From assembly GCA_040752635.1 (NCBI GenBank), contig JBFMGS010000064.1, positions 1 to 11,157 of the forward strand: a stretch of DNA of 11,157 nt, given 5' to 3'. The notes under the pieces were generated by a model that saw nothing but the letters and a program-made list of their open reading frames with translations, did no database searches and was not told where the DNA came from. Position numbers and translations under genes: made by a program. Shown piece by piece: positions 6,158 through 11,157 of the stretch (the stretch's first letter is position 1; every line of letters starts with the position of its first letter). This DNA comes from JBFMGS01 sp040752635 (GTDB lineage Bacteria > Bacillota > SHA-98 > UBA4971).

Positions 6158-7513
6158 GTGTGGCCTTTTGACGAGCTGCGGAAACGAGCGATTCACAGAG
6201 CTGGGAAACCCCTGAGGGCTATCGCGGTCCTGGCCATTGTGATGCTGACCGCTATGCTGTCCGCGCCGTGTGTAACGGAGACGGCGCCTGGGAGCCCTGT
6301 ACAACTGGACTTCTGGTCATCGTCTAACCCGCAGGAAATCGAGTTTGCTCGGGCGGTGGTGAACGCGTGGAACGCAAGCCGCTCCGATGTCAAGGTGAAG
6401 CTGCAGCCTCTGCCGGCGAGCAGATCCTCTGAGGAGGTCCTGCTCGCCTCGATCGCGGCGCGTTCCACCCCTGACATCGTCGCAAACATATACCCCGGAG
6501 CGGTAAGCCAGTTCGTGGAGAGCAGAGGCCTCTACCCTGTAGACAGCTTCCCCGATTTCCTGTCGTTCATGGAGGACCGGCTGCCGCCGGGCGTGCTAGA
6601 GCAGTTCCGGTCCTCGGACGGGCGCTACTACCAGGTTCCGTGGAAGAGCAACCCCATAATGCTGGCATACAACGTAAACATGCTGAAGGCTGCGGGGGTG
6701 GACCCAAGTTGCCTCGCCACCTACAGTGGGTTTCTGGACTCCGCTGAGAGACTTGTCCGTTCCACAAGAAAAGACCGAAGGACGGACCGCTGGATGATCA
6801 GTCTCAACATCGAGCCCATCTGGTGGCAGCGGTTCTTCGATTTCTACACTCTCTACATAGCCGCGAGCGGCGGCAGGACGCTCATTTCCGACAACCGGGC
6901 CACGTTTAACGACTCCGCGGGGGTTAAGGTGATGCAGTTTCTCGCGGACCTTTTCGGACGGGGTTATGCCCCTAAGTCTACGTTCGCGGGGGACGTGTTC
7001 CTCCAGGGCAAGGTGGCGACCGTCATAACCGGGCCCTGGGCGATTCCCTATTACGAGGCCATGAAGCCCAGGGACTTCGTCTACGACTTCACGCACGTCC
7101 CGGTTCCGGACGACTACAAGGGCAAGGTGGTCTACACCTACGGGGATCCCAAGAATATCGGGATATTCACCACGTCCAAGCATCCCGCGGAGGCCTGGGA
7201 ATTCGTCAAGTTCATCATAAGCGCAGAGAATGACGCCAGGTTCATGGACATGACCTCACAGATCCCGTACCGCAGGAACCTCGAGAACGACCCGCGTTTT
7301 GCAGTCATCATCAAGAAGCAGCCTCTCATCGCCAGGTTCGTGGAGCAAAGCCACTATACGCGGGGGGTTGACAGCGTCGGGAGGCTCATCGAGGTATTCG
7401 ACGCTATAGCCCAGGAGTATCAGTACTGCGCGGTTCTTGGAGGAGAGTCCGCCCGGGAGGCAGTCGATACGGCGGCTGAGAGAGTCAGCGAGATCTTGAA
7501 GGGCGCCTACTGA
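6158..7513 (+). CDS. Extracellular sugar-binding protein of ABC transporter (second paralogue)
   Basis: A 451-residue MalE-like solute-binding protein, starting at GTG 6158 (462 residues if GTG 6125 is used). About 20 residues with several basic ones precede a hydrophobic signal segment (21-36); cleavage is likely near A36 or A43. The mature part aligns with the preceding gene without a gap through the N-terminal half, with about half the positions identical by eye, including S-N-P-Q-E-I-E-F-A (55-63), P-L-P-A-S-R-S (84-90), A-N-I-Y-P-G-A (109-115), D-F-Y-T-L-Y-I-A-A-S (228-237) and E-A-W-E-F-V-K-F (345-352). The acidic calcium-loop-like motif of the first copy is replaced by S-T-R-K-D-R-R-T-D at 202-210, so metal binding there is probably lost. 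The pair most simply arose by tandem duplication. Both may serve the same permeases with different ligand preference or affinity (inference). Confidence 0.92.
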   Translation: MWPFDELRKRAIHRAGKPLRAIAVLAIVMLTAMLSAPCVTETAPGSPVQLDFWSSSNPQEIEFARAVVNAWNASRSDVKVKLQPLPASRSSEEVLLASIAARSTPDIVANIYPGAVSQFVESRGLYPVDSFPDFLSFMEDRLPPGVLEQFRSSDGRYYQVPWKSNPIMLAYNVNMLKAAGVDPSCLATYSGFLDSAERLVRSTRKDRRTDRWMISLNIEPIWWQRFFDFYTLYIAASGGRTLISDNRATFNDSAGVKVMQFLADLFGRGYAPKSTFAGDVFLQGKVATVITGPWAIPYYEAMKPRDFVYDFTHVPVPDDYKGKVVYTYGDPKNIGIFTTSKHPAEAWEFVKFIISAENDARFMDMTSQIPYRRNLENDPRFAVIIKKQPLIARFVEQSHYTRGVDSVGRLIEVFDAIAQEYQYCAVLGGESAREAVDTAAERVSEILKGAY

Positions 7514-7594
7514 TCCCCGACGGACACAGTAGTATCACGGCCGGAGCACAGCGGACACATCATCGCCGGCAGGGCCAGGGTCATATGACGGAAC

Positions 7595-7601
7595 GAGGGG
7601 G
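7595..7601 (+). promoter_or_regulatory. Ribosome-binding site deciding a GTG start
   Basis: GAGGGGG, 8 bases before the GTG at 7610. The ATG two bases earlier (7608) is in another frame and runs straight into TGA, so the GTG is taken as the start. The 96-base gap before the gene also holds CGGACACA twice (7521-7528, 7552-7559) and the palindrome GTCATATGAC (7580-7589). Confidence 0.65.
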
Positions 7602-7609
7602 CGGCGCAT

Positions 7610-9649
7610 GTGACAAGAGAGAAATGGGTTACACCGCGCGCAATGTTGAGCATTTGGGTGCTCCTATCGCTGGTTGTGGGGATACCCGGTCAGGCATCTG
7701 CAGTTGGGAAGGTCGATTCCTTTAAGGCCTTGATCAACCTGAGCCACCTCGACTATCTGCGCGACGAGATAAAGCGCGCCGACGGCAGTGTACTCCCTGT
7801 GTGGTGGGTGTACTGCGAGCCATCGGTCAAGGGAGACCGCAGTTCTCGCTATGAGTATGTTGAGGCCGCAACCGAAGGCGTCGCTTGCGTGGACGACGTA
7901 GCGCGCGCGGCGCTGGTCTACCTTGACCACTACGAACAATTCGGCGACCGGCACAGCCTTGACATGGCGAAGGACGCCTTCAAGTTTATCGAGTACATGC
8001 AAACGCCCGAAGGCCACTTCTACAACTTCGTCCTCGAGAGCGGCGCCAGAAACCTCAAAGGCGCAACCAGCGAACGCGGGGTGAACTGGTGGACCGCAAG
8101 GGCGATGTGGGCGCTCGCCAGAGGCCACAGGGTCTTCCGTGACATGGACCCTGAATACGCCGCCACTCTATACCGGCTGCTGGCTCCTTCGCTCGGGGCG
8201 ATCAAGGACTTCCTTACTGGCAACGTGCTCAGCATGTATGGACAGTACAAATCGTTGCACGGCGTAAAGATCCCCGCGTGGTTTGTGGGCGACGGCTCAG
8301 ACGCCTCGGCTGTCGTGGTGCTCGCCCTTTGCGAGCTCTATGAAGCTAGGCCCGACCCCGAGGTCGCGACCATGATCAAGATGTTTGCCGATGGAATAGC
8401 GGAGTTCAAGTTCGGCGGATTTGACGAACCACCTTACATGGCTCACCTGCCCTGGGGTGGCTCGATAAGCTACTGGCACGCATGGGGAAGCCATCAGGTG
8501 GCAGCTCTGGCACGTGCGGGACGCCTACTTGGAAACCAGCAGTGGATCGAGTCCGCGGAACAGGAGGCGAACGCCTTCTTCGCCCACATGCTCGCATCCA
8601 TAGGAATGTTTGCCCATCAGGGCCCCGCCCCCCACACTTACGTACAGATCTCATACGGCAACCAGGTGATTACCACTGGTCTCGTGGAACTCTACCGGGC
8701 CACTGGCAAAGAGGTGTACGGAAAGCTCGCAGGGATTTCCGGGTCGTGGCTCTTCGGCAACAACGTCGCCAACCACCCCATGTACGATCCGGGCACGGGG
8801 CGCGGCTGGGATGGGATCGACCCCCCTGGTCCTGAGAGGGGAATCGGGGTGAGCTTCAACTCCGGGGCGGAGTCCACGATAGAGGCGCTCTACACGTTGC
8901 TCAAGCTCGCCGAGACGCCTCTTGCCCTGGACTACGTGGATCTTAGAACCCGGTGGAAATACGCTTTCAGGGTCGTGGAGGCGGAATCGTTCGACAAGCC
9001 CACATCCGGCAGGCCCCGCAAGATGTGGGCGAAGTGGACCGGGGAGAACATGCCAAGCGGCGAGTTCTACGTGACAGCTCGCTCGGGGGACAGCTTCCAA
9101 CTGCGCTTTTCCCTCGACAAGGAGGATGTTTTCATTCCCTACGTGGTCTTTGAAAGGCAGCCGGGGCCGGCGGACGCGGTCGGTCTCAGTTTCAGCATAG
9201 ACGGGGCGGAACCCGTTGACGTGCTCATGGGAGGATCCCCCGACACCAAGTACTTCGTGATGGAGAAACTCGTGCCGTCCATCAATCTCGGCGCCGGGCG
9301 GCACACCATTACAGTGAAGTTCGCTGGAACGAGCAAGACCATGGCGGCGTCGCTCGACGCCATCGTGTTGCAGCCCATGGTCGAGTGGCGGCACATGGTA
9401 GGCCCGGACTATCAGAACGTTCTTTTGGCCAAGAGCTTCAGTGCAGAACCCCTTGTTCGGAAAGCCGAGGTAGACCTCAGAGACACGAGGCCGGACGGTC
9501 GGGTTGAGTTCGTCGTCAGGCAGTACGACTCCAAAGGGGATCTAGCTGCTGAGAAGGCCCTAGCGACAGAGATACCCGCCGGAGCGGAGTCTACCGAGCT
9601 AGAGATCCCTCTGACGGCGTTTGGTTATACCCTCGTCGAGTGGCGTTAA
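7610..9649 (+). CDS. Exported alpha/alpha-barrel-like protein with carbohydrate-binding module
   Basis: A 679-residue secreted protein. The signal peptide (residues 1-31) has a hydrophobic core at 12-25 and an A-S-A cleavage site at 29-31. Residues about 38-435 are rich in paired helices and repeated aromatic motifs (V-D-D-V-A-R-A at 94-100, N-W-W-T-A-R-A-M-W at 159-167, Y-W-H-A-W-G-S-H at 288-295, G-W-D-G-I-D at 399-404, N-S-G-A-E-S-T-I-E-A at 417-426), as in six-hairpin (alpha/alpha)6 glycosidases, epimerases and polysaccharide lyases. Residues about 453-590 begin with V-V-E-A-E-S-F and end with L-D-A-I-V-L-Q-P, the pattern of CBM6/CBM35-type beta-sandwiches. A third, beta-rich segment (about 605-679) closes the chain. 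I cannot assign an EC activity; acidic residues in the conserved motifs, such as D95, D96 and E421, are catalytic candidates only. Its place behind two binding-protein genes suggests extracellular processing of the polymer whose fragments are imported. Confidence 0.75.
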   Translation: MTREKWVTPRAMLSIWVLLSLVVGIPGQASAVGKVDSFKALINLSHLDYLRDEIKRADGSVLPVWWVYCEPSVKGDRSSRYEYVEAATEGVACVDDVARAALVYLDHYEQFGDRHSLDMAKDAFKFIEYMQTPEGHFYNFVLESGARNLKGATSERGVNWWTARAMWALARGHRVFRDMDPEYAATLYRLLAPSLGAIKDFLTGNVLSMYGQYKSLHGVKIPAWFVGDGSDASAVVVLALCELYEARPDPEVATMIKMFADGIAEFKFGGFDEPPYMAHLPWGGSISYWHAWGSHQVAALARAGRLLGNQQWIESAEQEANAFFAHMLASIGMFAHQGPAPHTYVQISYGNQVITTGLVELYRATGKEVYGKLAGISGSWLFGNNVANHPMYDPGTGRGWDGIDPPGPERGIGVSFNSGAESTIEALYTLLKLAETPLALDYVDLRTRWKYAFRVVEAESFDKPTSGRPRKMWAKWTGENMPSGEFYVTARSGDSFQLRFSLDKEDVFIPYVVFERQPGPADAVGLSFSIDGAEPVDVLMGGSPDTKYFVMEKLVPSINLGAGRHTITVKFAGTSKTMAASLDAIVLQPMVEWRHMVGPDYQNVLLAKSFSAEPLVRKAEVDLRDTRPDGRVEFVVRQYDSKGDLAAEKALATEIPAGAESTELEIPLTAFGYTLVEWR

Positions 9650-9790
9650 GGGTGGCACAAGGTCTTTCCGTGCGAAAGGAGGCGAGATGGCTGGACGAGT
9701 TGTGTGACCGTTCCACAGGGAGTTTTTGGTTTTAGCCAAGGCAAGATACCTGAGTACACCCAAATACCCTGTTTAGGAGGTTGCGAAACC
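9650..9790 (+). other. Gap with small hairpin and 6-codon leader-like ORF
   Basis: A 141-base gap between the two exported-protein genes. CTTTC at 9664-9668 pairs with GAAAG at 9674-9678. AGGAGG at 9677-9682 then precedes ATG 9687, which opens a six-codon frame ending in TGA at 9705-9707. A T-rich stretch (about 9723-9734) follows, but no stem ends directly before it, so I do not call a terminator. The strong site for the next gene lies at 9775-9780. Confidence 0.35.
9775..9780 (+). promoter_or_regulatory. Ribosome-binding site of the right-end gene
   Basis: AGGAGG, 10 bases before ATG 9791. It supports that start over the in-frame ATG at 9800, although the longer spacing leaves the choice slightly open. 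Confidence 0.75.
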
Positions 9791-11157
9791 ATGAAAAGAA
9801 TGGCGGGACTCATCTCTATCACCCCGGTATGGACCCTTGTCCTCGTCCTGTGCCTGGGCGCGGTCGCCTCGGCTGCCACCAAAGAGGTGATGGTGGATGT
9901 CAAGTGCACGACCGGCAAGCCCGTCCCCGTGGCCCTCACCATGGAGGAAGTTCGGGAGGTCATCGGTGTCGATTTTCCTGCCAACTGGGATAGCCTTCGG
10001 GTAGTGGACGCGAGCGGCAAGGAAATCCCCTTCCAGATCGATGATGTTGACCTGTCGAACACCGTATCCAAGCGCGACGAGCTTGCGTTTCTGGCGAAAG
10101 GGCCCTGCAAGATCGTAGTCAAAGACTCGGCCGCCGAGAAGCCCTCGTTCCCGAATCAGCTCAACGTAGCGCCGGGAGAAAAGGGCAACATCGCCATATC
10201 CACCCTGGACGGCAAGTTCGTCGTCCAGGTGACGAACATGGGCACGGTCGATGTCCTTAAGTACAACGGAGCGGAGCACAAGTACGTGAAGGATCTCGGC
10301 ATGATACGCTACGCCGGTTTCCCGTACAGCACTTACTGGTACGACAAGGACCTCGGCAAGCATGAGGAGAAGACCACCTTTGAAGAGCCGCTCCGGGTCG
10401 TCAAGCTCACGGTCCTGCCGAATGCCCCCGTAAGAGCGACAGTAGTGGTGCAGACGGCATCCGACCTGTTCCCCGGGCTCAGGCAATTCCTGGTCACGTC
10501 GGTCTATGCCACCGGGGACATCCGGGTTTCCAACAGGATAGTGACCGCGGGCTACTCTGACCTGACCAAGCTCTTCACTGTGGCGAATGCCGTAATGGCG
10601 GACTTCGAAGACGCCGTCCACATGCTGCCCATGTTCCGTTACCTCGACTGGGCGGAGGAGCTTGGCGTGGCTCCAGCGGACTACTGGAAGTCACACGACG
10701 CCGTGATGAACGTAGATGGCAGGCCCTACGTGGTGTTTGCGGACACCCGTGGCCCGAAGCCGCCGTGGTGGGGAGCGTCGTATCTATTCGCGAGCGCCGA
10801 GCGCTGGCGCACGAACTTCTCTCCAAAGGCGGGCGTGGGCGTGGCCGAGATTCTGCTGACCATCCCCGAGGTCTCCAAGGATCTCGTCGAGAGGCTCAAG
10901 GGCCAAGGCTGGCACCTCGAAGGCGAGTGGAGAACAGGTTACTTCCGCTGGATCGCCGCGGAGATCATAGACGTTCGCAAGAAGCATGGAATCACGATCG
11001 ACATCAACCCTGACATGAGCGAAGGAGACTGGCCGCTACACATGATCCCCGGCAACAGCATGGAGCATCTCAACTACTACGTGGTATACGAGGCTAAAGA
11101 CCGTGTTGATGCCATCAGGTTCCTGGAGGCAAGGCACGCAGAATTGGCAAGCGTTGC
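9791..11157 (+). CDS. Exported protein of unknown function, beta-rich N-terminus (partial, runs off the window)
   Basis: The frame starts at ATG 9791 and stays open to the last base, giving 455 residues without a stop; the C-terminus is missing. A signal peptide is clear: M-K-R, a hydrophobic core at about 12-25 and A-S-A at 26-28, with cleavage after A28. The mature N-terminus has the pattern seen in several secreted carbohydrate-active proteins: a stretch on the substance's 'allowed' parts (G-K-P-V-P-V-A-L), then K-E-I-P-F-Q-I-D-D-V-D at 77-87 and R-D-E-L-A-F-L-A at 95-102. I recall this layout from DUF4861 and exo-rhamnogalacturonan-lyase-like (PcRGLX/YetA) proteins, but cannot confirm the family. 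Later parts are rich in W, Y and H (W-Y-D-K-D at 183-187, P-P-W-W-G at 324-328, G-D-W-P-L-H-M-I-P-G at 412-421). It probably acts outside the cell on the same glycan as the preceding gene product. The activity is not assignable. Confidence 0.85.
   Translation, partial: MKRMAGLISITPVWTLVLVLCLGAVASAATKEVMVDVKCTTGKPVPVALTMEEVREVIGVDFPANWDSLRVVDASGKEIPFQIDDVDLSNTVSKRDELAFLAKGPCKIVVKDSAAEKPSFPNQLNVAPGEKGNIAISTLDGKFVVQVTNMGTVDVLKYNGAEHKYVKDLGMIRYAGFPYSTYWYDKDLGKHEEKTTFEEPLRVVKLTVLPNAPVRATVVVQTASDLFPGLRQFLVTSVYATGDIRVSNRIVTAGYSDLTKLFTVANAVMADFEDAVHMLPMFRYLDWAEELGVAPADYWKSHDAVMNVDGRPYVVFADTRGPKPPWWGASYLFASAERWRTNFSPKAGVGVAEILLTIPEVSKDLVERLKGQGWHLEGEWRTGYFRWIAAEIIDVRKKHGITIDINPDMSEGDWPLHMIPGNSMEHLNYYVVYEAKDRVDAIRFLEARHAELASV

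Noticed and set aside
8651..9394. Minus-strand open frame of 247 codons inside the exported alpha/alpha protein gene
   Set aside because: It lies wholly within a well-supported gene with CBM-like sequence on the plus strand; the product is H/R/P/G-rich, typical of antisense shadows.
9773..10621. Minus-strand open frame of 282 codons opposite the right-end gene
   Set aside because: The plus strand has a strong ribosome-binding site, a signal peptide and an uninterrupted frame across the same region; the minus-strand product looks like nothing known.

Overview
The window reads as part of a carbohydrate-utilisation locus from a high-GC member of the Bacillota (Firmicutes), probably of the clostridial or Limnochordia/Moorella type. 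The evidence is the HutP-family protein at the left end (a family I know from Firmicutes), strong AGGAGG ribosome-binding sites, and codon use in which AGG (Arg) and ATA (Ile) stay common although the DNA is GC-rich. A genus cannot be named from sequence alone. All nine supported genes lie on the + strand. I see no tRNA, rRNA, CRISPR array, insertion sequence or transposase.

Layout. 32-472: HutP-like protein. 473-834: a 362-base gene-free stretch with a run of 13 C and a cluster of TGCGCA motifs. 835-1755: cytoplasmic GH130 beta-mannoside phosphorylase-type enzyme. 1756-1822: short gap where the TGCGCAA motif recurs. 1823-2875: LacI/GalR-family repressor. 2883-3833 and 3847-4677: two MalF/MalG-type ABC permeases. 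4678-4829: gap with an imperfect hairpin. 4830-6122 and 6158-7513: two tandem paralogous sugar-binding proteins. 7610-9649: large exported protein with an alpha-helical six-hairpin-like domain and a carbohydrate-binding beta-sandwich. 9791 to the window edge: a second exported protein of unknown function, open at the right end.

Inferred joint role: a beta-mannose-containing oligosaccharide is captured by one or both binding proteins and imported through the two permeases, powered by an ATPase that is not in the window. It is then cleaved inside the cell with phosphate by the GH130 enzyme to give mannose 1-phosphate. The two exported proteins would bind, trim or modify the parent polymer outside the cell. 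The LacI-type regulator is the obvious controller, and the TGCGCA clusters in front of the GH130 gene and in front of its own gene are candidate operators. The substrate is inferred only from the GH130 family.

Most notable: (i) the two exported proteins have no activity I can assign and sit with a phosphorylase and an importer, without a recognisable mannanase; (ii) the second binding protein has lost an acidic calcium-loop-like motif that the first keeps; (iii) the repeated TGCGCA motifs in two gaps look like a local regulon.
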